From assembly GCA_013398055.1 (NCBI GenBank), contig VZRS01002651.1, positions 109,056 to 173,055 of the forward strand: DNA of 64,000 bases. Reading direction: 5' to 3'. The translations under genes were made by a program, and so were the position numbers. This DNA comes from Ifrita kowaldi. Its lineage: Eukaryota > Chordata > Aves > Passeriformes > Cinclosomatidae. Shown here in pieces: positions 11,001 through 23,879 of this stretch (within the stretch, counting starts at the first letter, position 1; each line of letters opens with the position of its first letter). The notes under the pieces are model-generated. The model worked only from the letters and a program-made list of their open reading frames with translations, did not search any database and was not told the origin of the DNA.

Positions 11001-14000
11001 AAGTTAGTGGGTATGCTGGCTAGCTTCAGAGCAAGCAGGAGTTAAATGCTGGAGAGGAAGCAATTCTCAAGCTGCAGCAAAGATAATCATGATAATTTAT
11101 CATCTGATAATCAAAGAGCACACACTTAATTCGTTCTCATTATCAATGTATTTCAAGCACAAGTACCTCAGTACAAGAGGCCTTTCTGTGCACAAGTTGC
11201 ACTGGAAGGTTAAAGGGCCCCATGGAAATGTGATGCCGTTACTTCTCCTGAATGGGTGATGTGTTGTAGTGCAGTTTGGAGGCCATCTCAGTGGCCTCCT
11301 TGTCCCCTGAATGTGGAAAAGGACCCCTGGCATCTAGAGCTGTTCTTTTAAACACTTCACTTTTCTCTAGGACAGCAGTGTCTTCTTGGAGAAATGACTG
11401 ACAGTTTGTAAGATTTGGTTCATTAAGGAACCATCAAGAAATGAAGCTAGATCTGGAGTTTTTAATCATGTCAGAACTCCAGTTTGCAGCATCTTGGGAG
11501 CAAGAGATACCTGCAGCATGCTAGGAGTGGGCTTTTACCTCCAAAGATGTCGTGCAGAACTAAGTACACTATGCAGTGTCCAAAGTTGCAATTTGTACAG
11601 TTTCCACCAGTAATTTAATATTTAATATCACCTGAAGGCAGGTCTTTGCATAAAGCACAGAAGAACTCGTGTACCAGTGTATTGAAGCAGGCTGTCATAG
11701 CCCTCCTGTATTAGGGCTCTGCAGAGAATGCCTGCATGGGCAAGACATCCAAAAGCAAAATCAGTTACAGTAAAAGTATGACATACTTTTACCACATGCT
11801 GGTTGTAATTTTTTTTCTACGGTGATTTGCTTAATGGTTACAGGCAAAGTAAGCCATGGTTCTGGGCTGTGCTGCCAAAATCTGCTTTTACAGTAGCAGC
11901 ACAAGTGCAGCTGCAGCTCACGAGCCTTGGAGCCCCAGTGCAGAGGAAGCCAACAGATGACATCTTGCTGTTACGGCATAGACTGTTCTGTAGTGGAGTT
12001 GGCCTCACGTTCCCTGGAAACAGCCTGGAAAACATGCTCTTTGTGTACACACTCCCCCCTCCCCAGCTCTCACAGTCACAGTTGAGTTAGGAAACAAAGT
12101 CCCAGCCAAAATTCCTCAAGGGTAAGGGACCCAACTTCTTCAGGATGTGAGCCTCTGAGAACAAAATCTCCCTGTGAGAAAAAGGCAGCTTCTTAATACG
12201 GAGGATTATAATGTTGGTGGTGGTGTTTTGTTGATATGTGAAACTGAGATTTCAAAACTTTCCACTTGATTCAGCTGTACAAAAAGGACTTCCTGACCTC
12301 TCTCTTACAAAACTGTAGGTTCTCTTTTAATTTGCAGTCACCAGGAGATCACCACGTAGCTGATGGTAGGTTAAAGTGATAAATTGCTGAAAGAAACCAT
12401 CTTAATTTTAGGCAGCTGTATTCATTGCAGTTAGCAACTATTTCTTCAGTTTTTCATATCTTTCAGCAGTGTTGACCAGGTACCTAAACCTGGAGCTTCC
12501 AGTTCTGTCACCAGCATTACTGCCACGTACTGTAAGCATGGTAATAATCTGAGCACTCTGCTCCACTGTACAGCAATTAGGCAGCAGGCAAAAGACTTAA
12601 GTAAAACCGTATGTAGGTCAAGACTACCAAGATCAATCTATTTCTGATTACTTAGAAATCTTCAACACCTCAGCCTGAGATCAAGGCCATATTGTGTTAA
12701 AAGAAAGAAACAGCACGTATTGACAGTTCATTCTAATATGGGGTTGGGTTGTTTACCTTAAAATTACTGTTGCCAGGATGCATCAAATAATTGATACAAG
12801 AAGTGGGAAGGAAAAGTAGGTGTCAAGGATGTAAAGATGCTGTGCATGTGTCCAGCTGTAAAGAGGAGCAGAATAGAATTCCTGGATTTGATCTCTCAGT
12901 GTATGGGCAGAAATCCAGTGCCTTTGTGCCTCCCATCTATAAAACAGATATAACAATCTGATTTGTCTGCAGTTGAAAGACACTGTGCAGTGTAAATGTG
13001 CAAGTGTTACTAAGTATCATCAGTGGCCATAGCTAGTGCAGAAAAACTGTAAAGAATGCTTATTAGACCTAGAATTTTGACCTGGATTAAGATTAAATTG
13101 GTTTGAAACAATAAAGAGTTGCTGAGAAGAAAATGAAGGTTTTTATAGTCCCTTGACTTCTACTGGCAAAACTGTTCGCTTCTGGTAGCGTTGTCTCTTG
13201 AGCTAGCTACCCTGTGACACTGTCAGGGCTCAGCTGCTCTTGTTTAGGATATAGTTTTTGCACATACAAGGAAAAAGCCAACAGAAGACATTTCTTTCAG
13301 CTCCTTTTGGAAGGGAGCAGTAGGAAAGCAATGTCTGCTCCATGGACAACAGCCAGAAATCGGTTGAGGAGAAGTCAGGAGTAGATTAGGAGTGTAACTG
13401 GGAGCAGATCCAAGCCAGCATTTCCCCCCTCCCCATCCCGCTGCCACTGCTGGTGTTGCACTGGCTGCTGTGGTAGGAATGCCATGGTGTGGCAGCCGTG
13501 GGAGTGGCACAGCAGCTGCTGGCAGCCGGGCAGTGTCCTGCTGTCCATGGCTCACTGACCCCTGCTACACTCTGGGCCTTCTCTGAACGTGCTGCCCGCA
13601 TGGAAAAAGCCAGCCTTCACCCTGCCCTGGAAGGAGAGCTCTTGTCAGGCTTCTATCTAGGAAGGTTTTGCAAACAGCATGAAAGGAAGCTGGAGCTGTC
13701 TGCGGAGGTCTTGAAAGCTCTTGGACATGGCTCATGGAATGAGTGCCTAGAAAGCCCGCTGATCTTTTCATCACCTCTGTGGTTGCTCGCTTCTTTGGTA
13801 GCTTTTCCTTTTCAGAACCTCAAATCCTGGCCGCTTCAACACACAAACCAGCACCATTATCTAGACTGGTTTGTTCTGGCCTGGGTAAACTCTGTTCCAG
13901 GCCCCAAACAGCCGGTCAGCAGCAGGTAGGCTGCTCCAGCATTAGAACATTTTCTGTTTCTGACTAATCCCAAAGTGGGGCAGTGCACAGGGGACAGCGG

Positions 14001-15920
14001 GCTACATCCTCATATCCACTGACTCTATAGGTTCGCTCTGGATGATGCAGTGGAAACAGAAGGGAGACAAACGGCTGCTATGGGTCAAATACTGCTCTCA
14101 GTTGTAAGAAATGCAGCACAACTGGCCACATTAAACTGTTGGGGTTGCACTAGAGGCTTTAGTCTGACATCAGGTACGACTCCAAGCATTTCATGAATTG
14201 GTCAGCAGCGTTCAGGGACTTTTCTGACTTGCTGGGGCTGGGGGTCTTAGACATAGCTGAGTAATTTTGTCTGAGAGAGTTACTTCATTTACTAACCTGT
14301 CTCTACATAGAAAAGGGGTTAAGTATAGAGTGAGAAAGAATATGTTCTTAGTTTTGAATTCTGTTAAGTGTGGCTTTGAATTTTGTGGGGTTTTTGTACC
14401 AGTGACTTCATCTGCCATCATTAATCAGTGAGCTGTCTCAGCCCAGCAAGCTAATTTAGAGTCCCTCTTGTGCATTTGATCAGCAAATGCAAACCATGTG
14501 TAATGTCAGCAGGTCAAGCGAGGTGATGGAACATGGGATTTTCACCTCAGTTCCAGAAAGGGCCATAGTTGCTTCCAGGAAGCTGAGCTTGGCACTGGGT
14601 GTGGGCAATTGAAAAGATTTATTTCCCTGTATGAGAGCTCGTTCTAATTGAGCATTTTCCAATCAATATGTTTCTTACAGACTTTCCAAAGGCTGCATTA
14701 GGAAAGCAATTTTATTTATTTTATGACCCTGAAGCCCTGAGGGATTTGGATGTGTCAGCTTCCCAGGGTCTCTGTACAGACAGTGAAAGAAGGGCTGGGT
14801 AACAGGGCACCACAGCAGCAAAGTCAGCATGGCAGAAACCCATGGCAGAGCTTCACTGAGTTGGTTTCTGCAGATGTCTGCACACATGGAGGCCCCAGAG
14901 CAGGCCCAGGGCATGGAGCATTACCTGCACTTGTGCTCTGCCTCTAATACCTTGTTCAACAGGACACCAGGAAAAATAAGCCTGTGCCTTTTATTTCAGA
15001 TTACTACTGAAAAAGCTGTTTTGCCCTCTGTTCCCAACAGTGTAGGAGGTTCCCCAAAACGTTGTCATTCTGATTACAGGTACTTTTCAGATGTAAGGAT
15101 GTGCAAACCTCACTTGTGGTCTCTTTTCCTGCCTGCCACACAACTCCAATGTTCCCTATCCAATAGTTTTTTCCTCAACAAGACCTGTAAAGGGGCATTT
15201 TCATCTGCTGCCATGCATTTCCTTTGTACCAGTTTGTACTCACCTCCCAAATAATTCTCTCAGAGGATTAGCCAGGATTAACCTTTTCATTTTCTACCTT
15301 TGCTTATCTCTGGGGCTGGAAGTGCAGAGCCAGCTCTCTGCTGTAGGAGGAGACAGTCCCTGCAGCCCAGCAGCAATGAATAGCCACTGCTTCTCCACTA
15401 CCTGGATCAAGGGGCACCTGCTGGAAAGAGCAAGTGGTCAGGCACATCACTGCACACCAGACTTCTGTCTCCTGCTCGTAACAGCAAGTGCACAGACCAC
15501 CAGCAGTACAGGATTTACTCTGTGGCAGGGCTACATCTTCCACATGTATGCTAACCCCAGATAGCCCCAGGGGGCACGCACTTACACTCTCCATCTGCAT
15601 GGGAATAGCTAGGCATGCCATGGATTTCTGTCACCTCTGAGGAACTGGAAAGACTTCCTGAGAAAGCAAGATCCTTACCTTTCCTGCCTTTACCTTCCAT
15701 AGCAGTGATAGTTCTGAAGAACTGCCGAGCACCCTGAGGGTGCTGGGTGCTTTGGGGAAGTCACTTGGGGTAAGAGATGGATGCAGCAGCCCCAGCAGAG
15801 AAAGCACAGAATTGCTGCCTCAGGAGGACCTCAGTGCCCAGCCTGGCCCTCAGTTTGGAAAGCCCTTCAGCGTGATCCCACGCTGCTGTTGAGCTCAGTG
15901 CAGCTCTGCTGGGAGCAGCG

Positions 15921-15936
15921 TGGTGGTGGTGGTGGT
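15921..15936 (+). repeat. Short (GGT)n microsatellite
   Basis: A run of five GGT-type triplets inside intron 2. No function is apparent. Confidence 0.7.
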
Positions 15937-18900
15937 TCTGTCACATCCGAGCACAATACCAGAACAGGGCCCCTGGTCTGCAGCAATAGTCAGTGACTCC
16001 AAACAGGGAACCAGAGACCAGCACACACAGCACCAGGGCAGTGTTGAACTGGAGTAGTTTGAAGCAGTTGTGCAGCATTTTGCATTCAAGAGCATTTCAG
16101 ATGTTAACTGGCAAAGTCTCATGACACCTCTTGGCATTTTGGTAGTCCAGCATTCCAAACAAAGATGTGAGACAGGGAGGGACTTTAAAAAGTTACTCTG
16201 GCAGAGCCTGAGAAAAGGATTTAAATCTAATCATGTTTTTCTTCCAGACTGTGTTGCCTTAATGCAGAAATTAAGACCAAAACACAACCCCATGCACCTC
16301 TCCTGCTTGACATACACCGTCATATGCAGAGACACATATTATGCTTTACAGGTAACATGGAAAAATTTTGTTAATAACAAAGAAAGAGAGCATCAGTTCC
16401 TAAAGAGCTACTTGGTAGGAGACATCCAAGTGTTCTGAACTTTTCCAGCATCATTTTCCCACTAAAGGTTCAAAGTAGCTGCAGGCATGAGCTGGTTTCC
16501 CTGATGCTGCCAGTGATGATGCATCTGTCCCTGGGTGTTTGGGAACCAGCTGCTGATTTGCATGCACTGCCCCCTTTGCTGTTTGCCCAACCATGCTAAG
16601 TAGTTTTCGGCGTGGGAGTGTGAACAATTCTGTCTGCCCTGCAGAAAGCAGAGATAAATGAGAGGTCTGTCTTTACCCCCTTCTCACATCATCATCCTGC
16701 CTGCCAGGCAGCCAGGCATGAGGATGGAGAGCGTAGCTGAAGTGGAACAAAAAGTTAGACGAAACTTACTATGAATGCTGTTTCCATCGTGCTTGTTGTC
16801 CTGTGGCTGTGTCCTCATCTCGAAACTAAAGCAGAACAGCAGCTTTCAGTGGTACTGTGTATCACATTTTGCATTGGATTTGTGTCCTCAGATTGTTCCA
16901 AAATGAGTCAAGGTGGAAACAGCCTGTGGTACATTATACTTCACATTTTAGCTGTATGTGTTGCGTACACTGAACATAGCAACTCATACTGTAAAATGCA
17001 TATTCTGTCTTCCAAACCAAAGAAGGAGTTGCTGAGTGCAAGTGCTTTACAAGATTCAGGGTTGGCTACATCTCTTCAAAAAACAAACTTGTAACCCCAC
17101 CAGAAGTCTGTAGTCAAGTGAAAATATTGCTGGCAATGTAGTTCTAAGTGCAAAGGTTATACTACCTGAGGAAAGTGCTCTGTTTTTCTGACCTCAGATC
17201 CTTACCATGCTTCAGTTTCCTGAGGGGTTCTCTGTCAGAAGTAGTGAACTCTTCAGAGACCATCAGCCTGAACTCTTCAACAGACCAGTACATTCCAGTT
17301 TGTGCCCATGTCTGTCATGTCTAACAGGTTTCCTGGCTACTTCTAAGTGTAAATTACCCCATCAGCCCCTCTCCATTGTACTTTGCTTTGCTGCTTAAGA
17401 ATAGGAAGGAACAAGAGTGGATTTCTTCTGCACTCAGGATGGTTACCAGCTTGTGCCCTGCAGCATGAGAATTGATCGTTCTCATAATTTATAAGGTAGC
17501 CAGAGTAACAGGTGTTAGAAACAGGACTTCAGGTGAGGAATATGCTGCAGAAGTAGATAATCTATTAAGACACCAGTGCACCAGCCTGCAGCGTTAGAAA
17601 GGTGAGCACGGATTTTATTCCCTGTTTAATGTGTATGAAGCTGTCAGTTTATAAACATGTCAATAAATTATTGTATTTTACTCTGCCGGAGTTGGTGCTT
17701 GGAAACTGTCAGAAAACAGAGAATATGCTGGATCTCCCAGAGCCAGATTTTGATGGTTTGCACGGCTTTGTCTGCTTTCAGCTATTGAGTTCAAGAAGTT
17801 TTTGTTGTTGTTTATTTTTGCGCTGCACAGATAGGGAGACCATGATGGGGAATGCTTGCCAGATTTCAACCAGAGGAGCAGAGGCAGAGATGGGAGCAGA
17901 GCCAGGTCTGATTCTCAGGTCAGAATTCACCCTGGGGAAGTCCATGGCCACCAAGAGATCAGTGTGGGAGAAAGGCAGCATCCCCCGTGTCTGATCTGCA
18001 CCTAGTGAAATCAGCAAAACCTTCACACTGATTTCAGCAGTCAGTTCAGCAGGCAAAACTCTGCCCTCGTTTTGCAACACAGCTCTCATTTTCCTCACTT
18101 TATTCTGCTTGGTAAATATCTTTGTTAGTTGAAGACAGTGCTGTTAGCTTTTGCAGAGAATAAAACCAGAGAGATAAAAAGAGCCTGTTTTCTTCCACTG
18201 TGGGCAGGACAATAAAAGAAGATGGAGAGAGGAAAATAAGAAACAGCATCCAAAGAAGAAAAATAGTATAAGTGGGATTAGGTTTTCTTTCATGGACAGA
18301 ACAGGAAAGCATTTTCAGGACCTACTGATAGCAATGTACATCGTGCTGTAAAATCCCTTCAGTTGCAAAGCCAACCATCTCATGACCTCGTTTTCACAAA
18401 ACCAACTACTTCTTCTTAAGAAGGGTCGAAGAAGGTGGCATTCAAGTTTAGTAGATGCTATACTGCTCATGAAAGAATTATTTTTTGAATGACAGTTTCT
18501 GAAGCACTTTCAGCAACACTGCTGTGCACCCTTAGAAAAGCCTCCTGTGACTGAACTGGTTCAGCCTCACAAAACAAATAGGCATGTGGTGGGGGCATGT
18601 TTTTTTGAGAAACTAACTTCCCAGGAAAGCAGCAGGGCAGGAAGGGAGGGAAGTGAGAGAGTAAGAGATCCATCTAGGGAAAAGCAGTTTACTTATTTTA
18701 TGGCACCTTATGTTTTCCAAACACAATGTATTTTAATTATGGGATCACCCCAGGGGTGGAGTGATGTGGCACATCCACCTACTCAGTTTAGCCATAGCCA
18801 AACTGAATTAGACTTGCTTGCTGATTCTCAGTAATTTCAAGCCAAGGGGTCCTAGGTCATATTACTTTGGGGCTTTTCTCACAAGTTTCAGAGGTGCTGC

Positions 18901-19766
18901 TGAAACCCAGCAGAGACCTCATTTGCAGTGTGAAGTGTTGGGTCTGTTTCAGTTGCCAGCACAGCTCATGGGGCTTATCCCAGTCTGTGTAACTTATTTG
19001 GCTGTTCTGGGTCTAGCACTGATCAGTCTAAAGTTCTCTTTGGACATGGTATTTTTGTACTCGTTAGACAGAAGACAAAAATATACTGTCACCTGCACGT
19101 GGGAAATGTTGATCTGTGTTTGTACAGGGAGTGATTTATTTATTACATTGTTTTCTATAAGGGAGCACACACCTCATGTGAAGTTATTGTACAACTCTGT
19201 CCTTGTCAGCCTGATTTTCAGAATGATGTTTTCTTTTGTTTCACTTTCTGGTGAAGTACACATCAGAAGTCTGGTTAGATTTCTACATGACAGTTCTCTT
19301 TTGGGCAATTTATTACTTGCATGGCATGGCAAAGAGAGAGACAAAAGAAACCACACATGAGCATTTCAAGCACTCCTCAGATGGTCTTTTAAAACCCTTT
19401 CATATGTTGTGGTCTACCTGCATCATGTCTCACTTCTTTCCCTTTTAGCTACAGCAGCAGCCTGGGGTCTGGAGTGTATTTTCTACAGGAATAGCCCTTT
19501 ATTCAGCAGAAGATGAACCTCACTCTGGCATTTTAGATGACAGTTTCCATGTCTGTGAGCAAATCTACACCTCACCCCAGTTCCTTCAAAAAGAAAGGTC
19601 CTACAGAAAACTCTGACCTCAATAAGCAGACCCTAATTCATAGGGGAAAGGAAATTTACTTCATAAATAAATAAAGGCTACCACTTGTTTCTGTAGTACA
19701 ATAGTATGCTACAGTTGAAAGCCAATGGAAACTCTTGCTACTGCCATGCAGACATCCCTTCCTTAG

Positions 19767-20338
19767 GTCAGCTCTGACCCCTTCTCAGGCACAATCTCAA
19801 TTCCTCTTCAGACAGAGATTCAGTTCTGTATGCAGCTGTGGCTCTGGGACTTTCCAAAGCTGTTGTCTGGGAATCTGGCAAAGCAGCAGAATGCAACTCA
19901 CTTCATGTTACCTCTTGCTAAAACAGAAATAAAAGGGTTGCCTATCTGTTAAAGAAGTAAAAACCAAACCAAAACAAGAGTGGTACAGCTCTCCCGGGCT
20001 TCTGTTAGTGCTTGGTAGGAGGAGGGTAATCAGATCTCGGAGAATGGTGTGCCAGGAAGGAAATTTCTTCCCATGTGCGGCATACAATCAGCCAGGTGCA
20101 ATACAAGGAAGGGAGGTTCGTCTTCCTCTGAAGCATAAGGTACTGGCTCCTGCCAGGGGCTGTGTACCAGAGATCTGATCAGATATGGCAAATTTTATGT
20201 TCCTATGCACCGTGGGTAAGCTTTGTAGCAAGTCAAACAATGAGTCATCTCACGAGGGGGAAAGGAAAATAAAGCTTTTATCGCCCAGTGGATTGGAGAT
20301 AATCTCTCTACTTGGGTATAAACAGCTCTTCACCATGC
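19767..20338 (+). repeat. 572-bp direct duplication, copy 1
   Basis: Identical at a constant offset of 573 to 20340-20911, with no indels and one substitution (A at 20247, G at 20820). The copy ends exactly one base before the only N in the window. This looks like the overlapping end of one contig rather than a biological tandem repeat. Confidence 0.95.
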
Positions 20339-20339
20339 N
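20339..20339. other. Single-N assembly join
   Basis: The only ambiguous base in the window. It sits exactly between two copies of a 572-bp sequence, as expected when two contigs that overlap are abutted with a nominal gap instead of being merged. Confidence 0.85.
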
Positions 20340-20911
20340 GTCAGCTCTGACCCCTTCTCAGGCACAATCTCAATTCCTCTTCAGACAGAGATTCAGTTCT
20401 GTATGCAGCTGTGGCTCTGGGACTTTCCAAAGCTGTTGTCTGGGAATCTGGCAAAGCAGCAGAATGCAACTCACTTCATGTTACCTCTTGCTAAAACAGA
20501 AATAAAAGGGTTGCCTATCTGTTAAAGAAGTAAAAACCAAACCAAAACAAGAGTGGTACAGCTCTCCCGGGCTTCTGTTAGTGCTTGGTAGGAGGAGGGT
20601 AATCAGATCTCGGAGAATGGTGTGCCAGGAAGGAAATTTCTTCCCATGTGCGGCATACAATCAGCCAGGTGCAATACAAGGAAGGGAGGTTCGTCTTCCT
20701 CTGAAGCATAAGGTACTGGCTCCTGCCAGGGGCTGTGTACCAGAGATCTGATCAGATATGGCAAATTTTATGTTCCTATGCACCGTGGGTAAGCTTTGTA
20801 GCAAGTCAAACAATGAGTCGTCTCACGAGGGGGAAAGGAAAATAAAGCTTTTATCGCCCAGTGGATTGGAGATAATCTCTCTACTTGGGTATAAACAGCT
20901 CTTCACCATGC
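20340..20911 (+). repeat. 572-bp direct duplication, copy 2
   Basis: Second copy of 19767-20338, starting right after the N. After it the sequence continues uniquely (from about 20912). If the overlap were merged the window would lose 573 bp here, and every downstream coordinate would shift by that amount. No exon is affected. Confidence 0.95.
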
Positions 20912-21924
20912 TGCCTTCTCTCCAGGGGAAGGAAGCTATTTTAAATTTGTGTATAGAACAGATATTGAATTGCCATACCTCCTAAGCTTCTCTGCCTGGG
21001 CCCAATAAAGGTAGCAGGCAAAATATCTTTGATGGTAATGTGATTGGGCCTCTGTGAGTAAACACAATAGCCTAGGCTGTATAAGCTGACTGGCAGAAAG
21101 GGAATGCCAGATTCTTCTTGGCACCCTGGAAAATCTGTGCCCAAACCAAATATCCCTACTATTTTACTAAAAAATGGTATACCCTCTTACATGGACATAG
21201 TTACATTGGTAATATTTTGTTGCTCTACAGGAAACACAGGCTAAAGCAGTGCCAAAGGTGGCACAGTCTTGGCCCTGGCTTTCCTCTCCCGTGTGGGAGT
21301 GGCCCCTGCTCACGGAATGGCACCTGGAGGAGGGGTGGGCCTGTCTGAATACACCTCTCTCAACAACACATGTGCTGATAATCCCACTGTTACAGGGGCT
21401 GTGTTTCAGCAGCCCTTCCTTACAGACCCCACCCCAGCCACCTGGAGGGAAGCCATGGCTCTCTTGCATTTGACAACTTTTCATTATTCTTGATCCATGA
21501 ATGTACAAGGAGTGTGAAGAGAGAGCACACCTCTCTTCCATGAAAGGATAGACACCAAGGATGGATGGCACCAAGGACTGCTTGCTGCCTGCTCTGCACA
21601 TCAGATGGAGCAAGTGGAGGAAAATCCTTTTGCACAGTGGAAACCTGGAATGAAATAATGTCCTGTGAGCTTTCTTCAGGATGCTGAGGCAATTCTTGTT
21701 TCTCAGTATATCACAGATAAACCAAAGTGCCTAAAATAACAAAAGTATTTTGCAGTCCAGTGCTTAGAGTAATCCTGCACCAGCATGACATTCCTCTCCT
21801 ACCCTTGCCCCTGAGCCTTTGTACATTATGCTGTGGGGAGAAAGGGTGGATTCAGCGATGTTTGCCTATGTTCCTGTGCCTTGTCTCCATCTGGTAACAG
21901 AACCATGGTCTCTTTCTGGCACAG

Positions 21925-22089
21925 GTTTGCAGCCGGTTTACTGGAGCAGAGAAGATGTGGCACAGTGGCTCCGGTGGGCGGAGAAGGAGTTTTCCTTGAG
22001 GCCCATTGAGAGCAACACCTTTGAGATGAACGGCAAAGCTCTGCTGCTCCTGACCAAAGAGGACTTTCGATACAGGTCCCCTCATTCAG
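21925..22089 (+). CDS. ETV6: ETV6 exon 3: N-terminal part of the PNT/SAM domain
   Basis: ETV6 is a nuclear ETS-family transcriptional repressor needed for blood formation. This 165-nt exon encodes human-equivalent codons 55 (last two bases) to 110 (first base), both boundaries phase 1. It carries most of the pointed (PNT/SAM) domain, through which ETV6 polymerises head to tail. Visible motifs are VYWSREDVAQWLRWAEKEF and MNGKALLLLTKEDFRYRS. The Ala equivalent to human A93 (22038-22040), on one polymer interface, is kept, as is the reported SUMO-acceptor Lys99 (22056-22058). The acceptor is CAG before 21925 and the donor is GTGAGG from 22090. An open frame runs upstream to about 21819, but it crosses the acceptor and shows no ETV6 similarity there. 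Differences from human are conservative (for example D/E and K/R). Confidence 0.97.
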
Positions 22090-23193
22090 GTGAGGATTAT
22101 TTACAGAAGCTGTGACTGGAAAGAGAGGAAGCTGCAACAAAAGCTGCTGAAGAAGGTCAGAGGAGGAAACCGTCACCTTGGCTGGGGTGGACTGGGAAAG
22201 GGAGGGCAGAGACACTTGTATGAGGCAAGTACAAAAAGGACAAAGAGGCAAGGAAATCCTGATACACCTGAGTTGTAGGCATATTTGAATGCAAATCCAA
22301 ACCCAAACATCCAACCTGTTTATAGTTAAAACTCCCTGCAGAGCTCCCAGAAAACAAGCTGCTCCAGCAGCATTTTGGGACTTCCAGCTCTTCCCTGTAA
22401 AGGCTTATCTGTTCACAGACCCAACTACAGCAGCAAGTTAATCAAGTGCTCCAGACTCTTTAAGCAGCCCATATTAGCATTTTGCCTCACAGTTGTCTTG
22501 GCTGAGGTGCTGCTAAAAGTGACTGCAAAACTCCTTCCTTGGGGACTTTGCCTCTTTTTAACAGCCCCTGTGGGTTTTGCTTTACTTTAGCATATTCTCA
22601 CATGTGCTGGAGTCCAGCCCACAGCACAGCACAGACAGGTGTGCGAATCAGTCTGCCTATTGCTCACATTATGTCTTCATTTGTTCACAGAGGAGATTTA
22701 GAAATGTGTGTGTTGCCTGCCTGTATTTGTATCCCCTGTGATCTGTCTGCTCCAGTTTTACAGAGTAAGCCTCTGCTCTCCTTTGTCAGGGGTGTTTAAC
22801 TAAATATGAGTTGTGAGCTTTTTTTTTAATGACCACATGAGGTACTCCTGTTAAATATAAAGGCTTGCACTTCAGTCACTATAGGTGATCAAAGAGCTTG
22901 GACCAAGTGGTGACAGAATTGCTGTGAGGAGGCTTCCAGTGCAAGGCTCACAAGGTGCAGGAGTACAGCTGGTGCTGCTTGGATCCAGCTGATAATCAAG
23001 CTGTGAGTCTAATTCTGCACCAACCGGCTTAGCCACTCTTCACAACCATCCTCCTGCAGAATCTGCCTCACAAACTGTTGCTTATGTTTAGTGTATATTA
23101 AGTTTTTAAGGTGTGTGCTTCAAATCCAGGACTAAATTTTTATGGAAGAAGAGACCAAACATTAATGTCTGTTGTCACTGTGCCTGGAAATGT

Positions 23194-23246
23194 GGGGGTT
23201 TTTTTGGTTTTGGTTTGGTTTTTTTTGGTTTTTTTTTTGGTTTTTG
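23194..23246 (+). repeat. G/T low-complexity tract
   Basis: Runs of T of different lengths separated by GG, reading as a degenerate (GGTTTT)n tract. It lies inside intron 3. Open frames across it are Phe/Trp-rich artefacts. Confidence 0.85.
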
Positions 23247-23864
23247 CTTGAAGCAAGAGGAGTATTGAAAGCAGAGATGTGGGCAAGGACTGCAAGGGAC
23301 ATGTTTATGTATGTGGTCTGCAACTCCCCTTCCTGCCTGCAAATTATGCCCCTGTTCTTCCCCTTGTGTGCTGTGAGGGCACTTGAAATAAGCAGGGTCA
23401 AAAATGTTTGTAGGCTGGAATTAGAGTGTTCCCAGTGAAGAGCCTCTGACTTGCAAAATCTCACTTTATTCAGAAGGTTAAGCTGAATTTGGAACGAAGT
23501 AATCCAGCTAAAGGCCTCCTCCCTTGCATTTTGTCTCTTCCTTCTCTCCAGGTATTCCCCACTGATAATAAACCTTGTGGAGGATATCTGAGTCAGTCCC
23601 TAAAAATTTAGATAACTGTAGGTAAAGGGACATTACCTCAGCATTTCCCAGAATTAACTGTATGTGAAATTTAAGAACTGTGAAATAATGTTTGCCACAG
23701 AGGCATTAAGTTTTTCCAGACTGAAGCCACACGAAAGCTGTATTGTTTCCTCTCATGGTTAAAGCAGGAGAAGGGCATCCACTTCCACAGTCTTGCCAAT
23801 AAAGGGCTCACAGCCCCACAGCTGTTCTGTTCAGGGCTGCCCAGGGAAGGGAGGCAGCAGAGGA

Positions 23865-23879
23865 GGGAGGGAGGGAGGG
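23865..23879 (+). repeat. (GGGA)n run, G-quadruplex motif
   Basis: Four GGG runs separated by single A bases on the sense strand of intron 3. This meets the usual quadruplex pattern with one-base loops. Function unknown. Confidence 0.7.

Larger units (their letters stand above)
1..21924 (+). other. ETV6: ETV6 intron 2 (3' part)
   Basis: Non-coding sequence upstream of the first recognisable ETV6 exon, ending in a normal acceptor (pyrimidine-rich stretch, then CAG at 21922-21924). I looked for exon 2, which in human encodes a short Pro-rich stretch, the internal start Met43 and the codons before Arg55, and did not find it, so the window probably opens inside intron 2. Open frames here (for example 13489-13929 and 18818-19360) show no family resemblance or splice structure. 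Human ETV6 is reported to use an alternative promoter in this intron; I cannot place an equivalent here. Apart from the elements listed separately, I see only ordinary unique AT-rich sequence and no recognisable CR1 copy. Confidence 0.85.

Noticed and set aside
13489..13929. 146-codon open frame starting MAAVGVAQQLL
   Set aside because: Sits in a locally GC-rich part of intron 2; no homology, and frames on the opposite strand are equally open.
16556..16563. Perfect octamer word ATTTGCAT
   Set aside because: A single 8-bp motif with no clustering nearby; expected about twice per 64 kb by chance.
18818..19360. 180-codon open frame in intron 2, hydrophobic
   Set aside because: The Leu/Phe/Val richness follows from T-rich intronic DNA; no domain, signal peptide, promoter or splice support, and no resemblance to a known family.
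21819..21924. Upstream extension of the exon 3 reading frame with its own ATG
   Set aside because: The frame is open by chance across the intron; the acceptor at 21922-21924 and the exact 165-nt exon length fix the start of coding sequence at 21925.
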